Shown piece by piece: positions 1 through 5,973 of a stretch of 64,000 nucleotides of DNA. The notes beneath the pieces are model-generated. The model ran no database searches and had not been told where the DNA came from. It saw nothing but the letters and a program-made list of their open reading frames with translations. Location of the stretch: the NCBI GenBank assembly GCA_015228875.1, contig JADGCS010000006.1, positions 1-64,000 of the forward strand. Reading direction: 5' to 3'. The position numbers and the translations under genes are program-made. This DNA is from Deltaproteobacteria bacterium (GTDB lineage Bacteria > UBA10199 > JADGCS01). Within the stretch, counting starts at the first letter, position 1, and every line of letters starts with the position of its first letter.

Positions 1-89
1 CTTTTCTCCATTACTTTTTTAAGATCATCATCAATAATACCAATATAAGAATTGGTTGAATGTAAATCGATTCCAACATATAAACTCAT
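1..89 (-). CDS. IS110-family transposase, N-terminus only (cut by window edge)
   Basis: Reading leftward from an ATG at 87-89, the peptide begins MSLYVGIDLHSTNSYIGIID, the usual opening of IS110-family transposases; the first Asp of the RuvC-like DEDD catalytic domain lies in the GID motif. Only about 29 codons are inside the window, so the Ser-containing C-terminal domain and the choice between the IS110 and IS1111 subgroups cannot be seen. The element therefore extends off the left edge and its upstream non-coding end faces into the window. IS110 enzymes recombine DNA guided by a structured RNA made from the non-coding end of the element. Family assignment is fairly secure; intactness is unknown. 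Confidence 0.75.
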   Translation of the reverse strand, partial: MSLYVGIDLHSTNSYIGIIDDDLKKVMEK

Positions 90-270
90 AAACCCTCCCA
101 GGTTTTCTAACCACAATTGTGGTGTTAAAGGTTAATATTAAAATTTCTTTAACAACCATTGGCGATTTCCTGGAGGGTTTTTTTTATTTTTTTTCAAAAG
201 CCTTATTCACAAGGAGGTAGCTAGGAAATCCCAAAAAATTTCCTGGCGTAGCTCCTTGTGAATAAGGCGC
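90..270 (-). ncRNA. IS110 upstream non-coding end; possible guide (bridge) RNA region
   Basis: This AT-rich stretch lies directly upstream of the transposase start and contains nested inverted repeats: a block near 92-102 (ACCCTCCCAGG) pairs with 169-179 (CCTGGAGGGT), and a second long hairpin follows at 200-268. In the IS110 subgroup the bridge RNA is transcribed from this side of the element; in the IS1111 subgroup it comes from the other end. The folds are seen; the RNA assignment is inference. The outer limit of the element was not identified. Confidence 0.25.
200..268. repeat. Long inverted repeat next to the IS110 end
   Basis: A perfect 17-bp stem (GCCTTATTCACAAGGAG at 200-216 with its complement at 252-268) encloses a second stem (AGGAAAT 223-229 with ATTTCCT 238-244). 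It may be the outer part of the insertion sequence, a terminator of its transcript, or an independent palindrome. Confidence 0.6.
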
Positions 271-341
271 TCTCCGTTATTTCTGCTGATTCTGCTGTTT
301 TCTTCTTGTTATACTAATGCTATCAAGTCTTGATTAAGTAC

Positions 342-369
342 TAAAAACACACCTCCGTCATACTTTTTC
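342..369 (+). repeat. 28-bp direct repeat, copy 1
   Basis: The 28 bases here are repeated exactly at 1425-1452. The two copies bracket the attC-like site and higBA. The core (CACACCTCCGTCATAC) is followed by partial tandem copies of CATACTTTTTC. It may be the footprint of the event that brought in the higBA segment. Confidence 0.8.
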
Positions 370-420
370 TACTTTTTCATACTTTTTCTTGTTGCATGTT
401 TTGTCGATGAAAAAGAAACG

Positions 421-480
421 GCTTAACAAGTCGCTACAGCGAACGCCCTACGGGTGTCGCTGAGCTTTACGTTATAAAGC
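421..480 (+). other. attC-like integron recombination site upstream of higB
   Basis: GCTTAAC at 421-427 fits the R'' core RYYYAAC and is followed by AAGTCGCT. A central imperfect stem (CAGCG 437-441 with CGCTG 458-462) encloses GCCC/GGGT, and the site ends with GAGCTTTACGTTAT. This arrangement is typical of integron cassette attC sites. The right core (GTTATAA) departs from GTTRRRY at one position. No integrase is in the window. Confidence 0.5.
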
Positions 481-533
481 ATAGAATCCACAGAAAAATC
501 ACACGTAAATTCAAGCAGACAAAAAACACATAG

Positions 534-568
534 TAACGGTTGACGTTATTAACGAAATGCGTTATCAT
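534..568 (+). promoter_or_regulatory. higBA promoter overlapped by two tandem inverted repeats
   Basis: TTGACG (540-545) and TATCAT (563-568) are spaced 17 bp and form a sigma70-like promoter. TAACG-N5-CGTTA occurs twice, at 534-548 and 550-564, covering the promoter completely. Because -10 ends 5 bp before the ATG at 574, the transcript would be nearly leaderless. HigA-type antitoxins usually repress their own operon, so these repeats are the likely operator. Confidence 0.7.
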
Positions 569-573
569 TGGCC

Positions 574-855
574 ATGATTAAGTCTTTTTGCTGTAAAGAA
601 ACTCAAAAACTGTTTAACAGGCAGCTCTCAAAAAAAATGCCATCAAGCATTCAGAAAAATGCTATAAAAAAACTATGGATTTTACATGCTGCTACACAGA
701 TAAATGATTTACGAGTACCACCTTCAAATCATTTAGAAGCATTAAAAGGCAACAGAAAAGGACAACACAGTATACGTATTAATCAGCAATGGCGAATCTG
801 TTTTAATTGGCATAAAGGGAATGCTTTTGAAGTTGAAATTGTTAATTATCATTAG
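574..855 (+). CDS. higB: HigB-type toxin (RelE superfamily mRNA interferase)
   Basis: The 93-residue product begins MIKSFCCKETQKLFN and ends in a strand-rich segment (QQWRICFNW, VEIVNYH), the pattern of HigB/plasmid-maintenance killer proteins. These toxins cleave mRNA on the ribosome and are neutralised by HigA encoded downstream. The ATG at 574 is preferred over an upstream TTG at 568 because MIKSF is the family's normal start and the TTG lies inside the -10 box. The toxin-first order, the operator in front and the antitoxin gene 39 bp downstream all fit a type II higBA operon. The pair sits between an attC-like site and a 28-bp direct repeat, which suggests acquisition as a cassette. Confidence 0.85.
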   Translation: MIKSFCCKETQKLFNRQLSKKMPSSIQKNAIKKLWILHAATQINDLRVPPSNHLEALKGNRKGQHSIRINQQWRICFNWHKGNAFEVEIVNYH

Positions 856-894
856 GTCCCTTTAAAGAACCTTGATTGTAATAACGGAGGGTTT

Positions 895-1194
895 ATGACA
901 AAAAATAAAATACCACCAATTCATCCTGGCGAAATATTATTAGAAGAATTTCTTGAGCCAATGGAAATTAGTCAATATCGTTTAGCCAAAGATATTAATG
1001 TTCCAGCACGTCGAATTAACGAGATAGTTCATGGTAAAAGATCTATTACGGCAGATACAGCAATTCGTCTTGGGCATTATTTTAATATGTCAGCTGAATT
1101 TTGGATGAATCTCCAGATACACTATGATCTAGAATTACAGAGAGATCAAATCATGGACACAGTAGAAAATGCAGTGCGGGTATGTGCTTTATAA
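895..1194 (+). CDS. higA: HigA-type antitoxin, XRE-family HTH
   Basis: The 99-residue protein opens with PPIHPGEILLEEFLEPM and has a helix-turn-helix around residues 25-60 (SQYRLAKDINVPARRINEIVH) followed by AEFWMNLQ, all hallmarks of HigA (VapI-like). It should bind HigB and, as a dimer, repress the promoter at 534-568. The start codon follows a clear ribosome site (GGAGGG at 885-890). The TAA stop overlaps the sequence TAACAAGGCGCT, which looks like the left half of an attC site, a common arrangement at the 3' ends of integron cassette genes. Length and motif order are normal. Confidence 0.88.
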   Translation: MTKNKIPPIHPGEILLEEFLEPMEISQYRLAKDINVPARRINEIVHGKRSITADTAIRLGHYFNMSAEFWMNLQIHYDLELQRDQIMDTVENAVRVCAL

Positions 1195-1204
1195 CAAGGC
1201 GCTC
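1192..1204 (+). other. attC-like left half-site overlapping the higA stop
   Basis: TAACAAGGCGCTC begins at the higA stop codon and resembles the left (R''-L'') half of an attC site. I find no matching right half in the next 230 bp, so the site would be truncated. The stretch 1205-1350 is otherwise G/T-rich and holds no gene I can support. Confidence 0.3.
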
Positions 1205-1352
1205 CAAAGGAAATTGTTTTTGGGGTTTTTGGGGGTCAGTTTTTTGGGGTCAAGTTTTGATTAAGGCCTATTCGAAAACCTCTGATTATGAAATAAGAAC
1301 GGTCTCCAAGTATTGATAACAGTGGTGTCGCGGATGCAACACAGGAGCCTAG

Positions 1353-1411
1353 CCGTAGGCTTCAGCCTACGGTTTATTGCAATAAAGTGGTTTTGCACCC
1401 TGAAGGGGTGC
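1353..1411. other. Two short hairpins upstream of tsaE
   Basis: CCGTAGGCT/AGCCTACGG (1353-1361 with 1364-1372) and GCACCC/GGGTGC (1395-1400 with 1406-1411) form two compact stem-loops. Neither is followed by a T-run, so they are not clear terminators; they may be short dispersed palindromes. Confidence 0.5.
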
Positions 1412-1424
1412 GGGTACTTAGTTG

Positions 1425-1452
1425 TAAAAACACACCTCCGTCATACTTTTTC
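1425..1452 (+). repeat. 28-bp direct repeat, copy 2
   Basis: Exact copy of 342-369. It lies 33 bp upstream of the tsaE start and is probably the original chromosomal copy, with the higBA segment inserted to its left. Confidence 0.8.
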
Positions 1453-1485
1453 ATTGGCTCTGGAGAGCAGAGCAGTCAACACTTT

Positions 1486-1926
1486 ATGAACCACGCAAAG
1501 ATCATCACACTTGACCAGCTTCCCCTGTTTGCTGTTGCGGTTTCAAAGAAGTTGAAACAGGGTGATGTTGTCTCCTTGGTGGGTGACATAGGCTCCGGCA
1601 AAACAAGCTTTATGTTTTACCTGATGCGTGCCCTAGGGCTCAAAGACATGGGCTTGTTTGCCTCGCCGACATTTACCATTATCAACACTTATCCATTGCG
1701 CAGTTTGACGATTTATCATGTCGATCTTTACCGTCTCAATCGGTTTGAGGAGATTGAGGCCCTTGATATTCTCTCCTGTTTTGGCGAAAAAAACACGATG
1801 ACGTTTGTGGAATGGGGGGACAAGTTTACAGAGATGGAAGGTCTGTACACCAAAAAGATTTTTTTAGAACACGTCCCCGATCATCCTGATCAACGGATGG
1901 CAAAGTGCGAGGGTTTTCTTGACTGA
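1486..1926 (+). CDS. tsaE: tRNA N6-threonylcarbamoyladenosine synthesis ATPase TsaE
   Basis: TsaE is the ATPase that works with TsaB/TsaD to make t6A at position 37 of ANN-decoding tRNAs. The 146-residue product from the ATG at 1486 has the Walker A GDIGSGKT, then FASPTFTIINTY and IYHVDLYRL, and the late FVEWGDK motif, all in the family's order. The open frame extends upstream to 1387, but those codons run through the hairpin and the 28-bp repeat and are unlikely to be used. The 3' end overlaps queG by 8 bp, so the two genes are translationally coupled in one operon with the lipoprotein and plsC genes. Confidence 0.88.
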   Translation: MNHAKIITLDQLPLFAVAVSKKLKQGDVVSLVGDIGSGKTSFMFYLMRALGLKDMGLFASPTFTIINTYPLRSLTIYHVDLYRLNRFEEIEALDILSCFGEKNTMTFVEWGDKFTEMEGLYTKKIFLEHVPDHPDQRMAKCEGFLD

Positions 1927-2947
1927 TACCGACCTCATCATCAAAAAATCCCATGAGCTTGGGTTTGATGCTGTTGGCATTACCCGCGAGTTTGCGCCTG
2001 CACACCGCGATTATTTTCTGGACTGGCTTGACAAGGGCAGACACGCGGAGATGGACTGGCTTTACAAGAGCAGGGGGCTTAAGTTGAGTCCCGATCGGAT
2101 CATGAAAGGCACACGATCCGCGATTGTCCTTGCCGCATCGTATCACCACAAGGTTACCCGCAAGACCGCGTACGCCATTGCGCGATACGCGCGCGGGACA
2201 GATTATCATGGCTGGATCAAACAATGGCTCGAAGAACTGGCCGTGTATATTAAACAGCAGATCGCCCCCTCTTTTCAATGGCGGAGCTTTGTGGACACCG
2301 GCCCTGTTCTGGAGCGGGATCTCGCAGAAAAGGCGGGGCTTGGCTGGATTGGAAAAAACACCTGTCTCATCAACAAGGATCTTGGTTCGTATGTTTTTCT
2401 GGGCGTTATTTTTTGCAATCTTTTGTTTTGTGCCGAAACAAAAAAAGCAAAAAATCTGTGCGGTCAATGCGATTTGTGCGTTAAGGCATGCCCCACGGGG
2501 GCCCTCACACCGTTTAAACTCGATGCTGGTAAGTGCCTTGCGTATCACAACATTGAAAAAAGGGGCGAGAGGGCAAAGGCTGTCTGGAAACCTCTTCACA
2601 ACCGATTGGTGGGATGCGACATCTGTCAGGAGGTTTGTCCGCGCAACATCAGGGCCAGGGCCGGCAAAAATGTCCAGTGGCTCGAAGGATATGAAGAGAC
2701 ACACCTGGCGGATATTGCCGGATTTCTTGAGCTTGACAAGGGTGGCTACCAGAAAAAATTCAAACACACCGCTATCAGCCGCGTGAAATATCAGGATTTT
2801 ATGCGCAATGTGTTTATTGTGATTGCCAATTTAAAAAGAAAAGATTTGATTGAACAGGTGAAGGCGTGGAAGATAAGAAACCCCCATGAGGGGCTTGCAG
2901 AACTGGAGTTTTGTATTGGAGAACTCGAAAAAGAATATGAGGAGTGA
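1919..2947 (+). CDS. queG: Epoxyqueuosine reductase QueG
   Basis: QueG reduces epoxyqueuosine to queuosine in the tRNA wobble base, using cobalamin and two [4Fe-4S] clusters. The 342-residue protein has the N-terminal cobalamin-binding reductase domain (DTGPVLERDLA near 126-136, GLGWIGKN near 140-147) and a ferredoxin-like domain with CGQCDLCVKACP (181-192) and CDICQEVCP (233-241). It starts at a TTG overlapping the tsaE stop. A C-terminal helical region of about 70 residues is normal for the family. The stop codon is embedded in TGATGATG, which also begins the next open frame, so coupling is probable. Confidence 0.92.
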   Translation: MTDTDLIIKKSHELGFDAVGITREFAPAHRDYFLDWLDKGRHAEMDWLYKSRGLKLSPDRIMKGTRSAIVLAASYHHKVTRKTAYAIARYARGTDYHGWIKQWLEELAVYIKQQIAPSFQWRSFVDTGPVLERDLAEKAGLGWIGKNTCLINKDLGSYVFLGVIFCNLLFCAETKKAKNLCGQCDLCVKACPTGALTPFKLDAGKCLAYHNIEKRGERAKAVWKPLHNRLVGCDICQEVCPRNIRARAGKNVQWLEGYEETHLADIAGFLELDKGGYQKKFKHTAISRVKYQDFMRNVFIVIANLKRKDLIEQVKAWKIRNPHEGLAELEFCIGELEKEYEE

Positions 2948-2970
2948 TGATGTATAAATTGAAGTCTAGC

Positions 2971-3051
2971 AATTTCAAAGTTGACAGAGCGCGGGTGCAT
3001 TCCTCGCAAAATGGAGGCATTCAATCGCGTCACAGTCAAGTGAGTAACTTG
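2971..3051 (+). repeat. Palindromic repeat family A, copy A1 (81 nt)
   Basis: Family A runs from AATTTCAAAGT through GACAGAGCGCGGGTGCAT to the terminal palindrome CAAGTTAGTAACTTG. Its middle forms a hairpin (GCGGGTGCATTCCTC against GAGGxATTCAAxCGC). Here it is read in frame from a start at 2944/2950 as SNFKVDRARVHSS onward and lies immediately before repeat B1. Confidence 0.9.
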
Positions 3052-3054
3052 TAT

Positions 3055-3144
3055 AGAACCTTGGAAGGTTTTTTCTACGCGTTTCGGCATCAATTTTTGC
3101 ATGGTGTCCGCCCGCGTAGTGTTTTCCGTTTTATGCGGGTTATG
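3055..3144 (+). repeat. Palindromic repeat family B, copy B1 (90 nt)
   Basis: Family B is a chain of three stems: AACCTT-GG-AAGGTT, CTACGCG...CGCGTAG and CCGC-TTTAT-GCGG (degenerate here as CCGTTTTATGCGG). The right end, TTATGCGGGTTATG, supplies the two ATG codons (3133 and 3142) from which the lipoprotein can start. Confidence 0.9.
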
Positions 3145-3798
3145 ATTGTTGTGTGCCTCATGATGTTTGCCGTTATACCCGCCTGCCAGTCCGGGCGGGA
3201 ACCCCTGCCGGTGCTTGTCCCGCAGCAGATCGATGTGGCACAGGCATTACAGCGGGGTATTTTTAAACTTGTCATCGATGCCTCGATGATCAAGGTGAGG
3301 ACAATCAAGGACAGCAGCATCCCCGTGGCCGCGAGTTTTTATTTTAATTCGGGGGCCTTAAATCTCAATCCCGGGCGGTCTTTTTTTAAAACCGAGATTG
3401 ACATCACGAGCTTTTATTCGGGACTCTCGGTGAGGGACGATAACGTGCTCAAGGTTTTCTTTAAGACGGACGAGACCCCAAACAAGGCTGCCTTTTTTTC
3501 TGTGGCAGGCCTTGGGAAGGAAAAAACAGCAGGGTTAAAAACAGCGAAAAAACTGGACGAACTCTCTGTTGATGGGGTTCTCACATACAACCAGAAAGAG
3601 GTGATGGTTAAGGCAATCCTCAAGATCTCGTTTAACAAGTACGGGAGGCTTGTCGTTGAAACTGTCAAGCCGTTTGCAGTCAGCATTTCGGACCTTGGGT
3701 TAACCAAAAATTTAAACGAGCTGCTGGTGGTCTGCAATCATCAATCCGTGGATGACGTGGTTCAGGTTGAAGTCCATATCGAATTTGAACCTGGGTGA
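3133..3798 (+). CDS. YceI-like domain lipoprotein whose start codon lies in a repeat
   Basis: Starting at the ATG at 3133 gives a type II signal peptide, MRVMIVVCLMMFAVIPACQS, with the lipidated Cys at about residue 18. The mature part matches the YceI-like fold loosely: a beta-rich body with GLSVRDDNVLKVFFKTDE, comparable to the RDxHLKxxxFFD motif, and VDGVLTYNQKEVMV, comparable to the GxLTixG strand. YceI proteins are periplasmic lipocalin-like barrels that bind isoprenoids or other lipids. The same frame is open from 2944 overlapping the queG stop, which would add about 63 residues encoded by repeats A1 and B1. That form would bury the signal peptide, so internal initiation is preferred. 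The gene couples to plsC by a TGATG overlap. Confidence 0.65.
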   Translation: MRVMIVVCLMMFAVIPACQSGREPLPVLVPQQIDVAQALQRGIFKLVIDASMIKVRTIKDSSIPVAASFYFNSGALNLNPGRSFFKTEIDITSFYSGLSVRDDNVLKVFFKTDETPNKAAFFSVAGLGKEKTAGLKTAKKLDELSVDGVLTYNQKEVMVKAILKISFNKYGRLVVETVKPFAVSISDLGLTKNLNELLVVCNHQSVDDVVQVEVHIEFEPG

Positions 3799-4559
3799 TG
3801 ATAAAAAAAATATTACATATATTATATCAGCCTTATAAATGGCTTGTGCTTCTTCCCTTTTTTGTTCTGGTGACAATCGGTTTGAGTTTTATTGCCTTAA
3901 GCACCATGGCGGTCTTTGGGCCCAAGCCCGGCGCGCTCTGCGGCGTGGTCTGGGCGCGTCTTAATGCGTGGATGACACCTGTGTGGGTCAGTGTCAGGGG
4001 GCGGGAGAATGTCAATCCACAGCAATCTTACGTTATTGTCAGCAATCATCAGAGCATTTACGACATTTATTTGTTTTATGGCTGGATGGGCGTTGATTTT
4101 AAGTGGGTCATGAAACAAGAGATCCGAAAAATCCCCTTTATCGGTATTTCCTGCGACAGGATCGGCAACATTTATATCGATCGCTCCAATACCGAGGCGG
4201 CTCTTAAGTCCCTCAACATGGCAAAGGAAAAAATAAAAGACGGGACCTCTGTCATGTTTTTTGCCGAGGGCACGCGTTCCAAAACAGGTGAGATTGGCCC
4301 TTTTAAAAAAGGGGCGTTTATGTTTGCAAGGGATCTTAATATTTCGATACTGCCGGTCACCGTCAGCGGCACATTCAAGATCATGCCGCCACACACCATG
4401 AATGTCTTTCCGGGCCACGCAAAGATGACGATTCACCCACCCGTTGATATCAACGCATGGAAGGACAGGGATATCAGTGAATTAATAAATTACGTGAGGG
4501 ACATTATTGTGTCGGGATATAAAAAGGATACCATGGATGTGCGAAACTGTAGATCCTAA
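3798..4559 (+). CDS. plsC: 1-acyl-sn-glycerol-3-phosphate acyltransferase (PlsC)
   Basis: PlsC transfers an acyl chain to lysophosphatidate to form phosphatidate at the inner membrane. The 253-residue product has an N-terminal membrane helix (LLPFFVLVTIGLSFIAL), the catalytic HX4D box (NHQSIYD), the substrate-binding FAEGTRSK block and the downstream IxPVTVSG motif. Start: ATG at 3798 inside TGATG, overlapping the lipoprotein stop. It closes the four-gene tsaE operon and is followed by a strong palindrome. Confidence 0.9.
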   Translation: MIKKILHILYQPYKWLVLLPFFVLVTIGLSFIALSTMAVFGPKPGALCGVVWARLNAWMTPVWVSVRGRENVNPQQSYVIVSNHQSIYDIYLFYGWMGVDFKWVMKQEIRKIPFIGISCDRIGNIYIDRSNTEAALKSLNMAKEKIKDGTSVMFFAEGTRSKTGEIGPFKKGAFMFARDLNISILPVTVSGTFKIMPPHTMNVFPGHAKMTIHPPVDINAWKDRDISELINYVRDIIVSGYKKDTMDVRNCRS

Positions 4560-4601
4560 AAACGGCTATTGAACCGCCCTGTACTCTTTACTGCAGAATC
4601 C

Positions 4602-4658
4602 AGTGCTTCGACAATTTAATAATTTTCTTTATTAGAAAATTATTAAACGCTCAGCACT
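4602..4658. terminator. Bidirectional terminator-like palindrome between plsC and mqnX
   Basis: A perfect 14-bp stem (TTTAATAATTTTCT 4615-4628, loop of 5, complement 4634-4647) is enclosed by AGTGCT/AGCACT (4602-4607, 4653-4658). The A/T-rich stem, with T-runs on both strands, lies between two convergent genes and can end both transcripts. Confidence 0.65.
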
Positions 4659-4665
4659 AGGTTAA

Positions 4666-5973
4666 TCAAAGGGAGTGTCTATTCCCCCCGTAGATCAACA
4701 CATCAACCTTGTCCCTGCTTGTAAAGAGGTCGATGATTTCTTTGGTCCCGCGGAGTTTAAATCCGACCATGTCTGCCCGATACCCTTCTTTGATCATGCC
4801 GACTTTTTTCAATCCGATCGCATGGCACGCATTTGTTGTGATCATCGGCAGGAATTCGAACAGATTTGTCTTGGGATGTCTTTTTAAAAAAAGCCGGGTT
4901 TCCTGCAGAAAATTGAGTGTGCTGTTGCTGGCGATGCTGTCGGTCCCAAGGGCTATCGGGATTTTATTTTCTTTGTATTTTTTAAACGGAAATGAGTCAT
5001 GCCCAAAAAAATCAAAAGAGCCCGGGCAGTGCACGACACAGATGTTTGGCCACGTGGCCATGATTTTTATATCTTTGCTGTCTGTGTAATTTGCGTGGAT
5101 GACGAGTGCGTGATGAAGGCTGTGTTTGTGATGGTGAATGAATTTAACAGCAGAGTCTGCTGCGTGCAGCGGGGATGTATGAATATCGGGCCTGAGGGCT
5201 GCAATAAAGAGCCACAGGGGGCCGGCGCGGTATTTAAAATAGTCACATTCCTCCCTTGATTCTGCAAGGTGCAGCGAGAGGGCCTTGTATTTTTTGCCAA
5301 GCACTGTTTTCAGCACCTCGGGTGACACGGCATGAACGGAATGCAGTGTCTGGTAAAAGGGGATCGGTGCATGCGTCAGGCTGTCCCTGATTTTACGCAA
5401 TGCAAATTGAGACATCTCGGTTCTGGTCCCGACAACCTCTCCGAAGCCAATGACCCTGACCTGGACATCATTGTAGTAAGAGAGCGGTGTATCAAAACTG
5501 ATGTGATCGATGATTGTGGTACAGCCGGACAAAAGGTTGAGCCTTATGCCGGTGCGTATGGCATTCTTGACCTCTACTTTGCGTTGACCCTGTTTTTTTT
5601 CAAGGAGGGTTTTGATCCACGGTACAAATTTTTTTTCTTTGAGAGGACCAAGATTTGTGAGTTCGAGATGGCAGTGTGCATTGACAAAACCTGGGAGGAG
5701 CACGGTGTCTTTAAGCACTAAGCTGGGCGTGTCTACGCGTTTCGGCATCAATTTTTGCATGGCGCCCGCCCGCGTTGTGTTTTCAGCTTTATGCGGGTTA
5801 AGGATGCGCGCATGACTGAGCGCCTTTTTGGGGATGTGTTCTGAAATTTTTGTGATCACCCCGTTTTCAATGATGATCAGTGCCGGGCTGATTATTTTTG
5901 TATTTTCGATTACGGCAGCAGAGGCGATGACCGCTATTTTTTTTTCCGCTTTATGCGGGTTATGAGATTTCAT
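4666..5973 (-). CDS. mqnX: Aminodeoxyfutalosine deaminase (amidohydrolase family) with in-frame repeat insertions
   Basis: This metal-dependent amidohydrolase should deaminate 6-amino-6-deoxyfutalosine in the futalosine route to menaquinone, a role inferred mainly from the mqnA-mqnC operon. Visible motifs are LLPGFVNAHCHLEL (HxH metal site), SLHLAESREE, VIHANYTDS, VVHCPGS and ALGTDSIASN (metal-binding Asp). I start at the ATG at 5973 rather than 6003, giving 435 residues that overlap the mqnC end by 14 bp. Residues 4-9 (HNPHKAE) come from fragment B3. Roughly residues 49-72 (NPHKAENTTRAGAMQKLMPKRVD) come from repeat B2, lying in the N-terminal beta-sandwich just before the metal motif, where relatives have a short turn. 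The frame is intact, so the insertions appear tolerated. Confidence 0.82.
   Translation of the reverse strand: MKSHNPHKAEKKIAVIASAAVIENTKIISPALIIIENGVITKISEHIPKKALSHARILNPHKAENTTRAGAMQKLMPKRVDTPSLVLKDTVLLPGFVNAHCHLELTNLGPLKEKKFVPWIKTLLEKKQGQRKVEVKNAIRTGIRLNLLSGCTTIIDHISFDTPLSYYNDVQVRVIGFGEVVGTRTEMSQFALRKIRDSLTHAPIPFYQTLHSVHAVSPEVLKTVLGKKYKALSLHLAESREECDYFKYRAGPLWLFIAALRPDIHTSPLHAADSAVKFIHHHKHSLHHALVIHANYTDSKDIKIMATWPNICVVHCPGSFDFFGHDSFPFKKYKENKIPIALGTDSIASNSTLNFLQETRLFLKRHPKTNLFEFLPMITTNACHAIGLKKVGMIKEGYRADMVGFKLRGTKEIIDLFTSRDKVDVLIYGGNRHSL
5732..5800 (+). repeat. Repeat B2 (partial), inside the mqnX coding sequence
   Basis: From CTACGCGTTTCGGCATC to TTTATGCGGGTTA this is 69 nt of family B, lacking the first stem. 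Read on the minus strand it encodes NPHKAENTTRAGAMQKLMPK in the mqnX frame with no stop codon. Confidence 0.92.
5943..5964 (+). repeat. Repeat B3 (right-end fragment) at the mqnC/mqnX junction
   Basis: TTTCCGCTTTATGCGGGTTATG is the terminal stem of family B. On the minus strand it provides the mqnC stop codon (TAA, 5960-5962) and codons near the start of mqnX (HNPHKAEK). Confidence 0.85.

Noticed and set aside
1826-2767. 313-codon minus-strand frame
   Set aside because: Lies opposite queG, which has both iron-sulphur motifs; composition and lack of motifs show it is an antisense shadow.
3057-3076. First stem of family B (AACCTT-GG-AAGGTT then TTTTCT) as a rho-independent terminator
   Set aside because: The stem is short and weak, and B1 and B4 lie within operons whose downstream genes need the transcript; a terminator role cannot be claimed.
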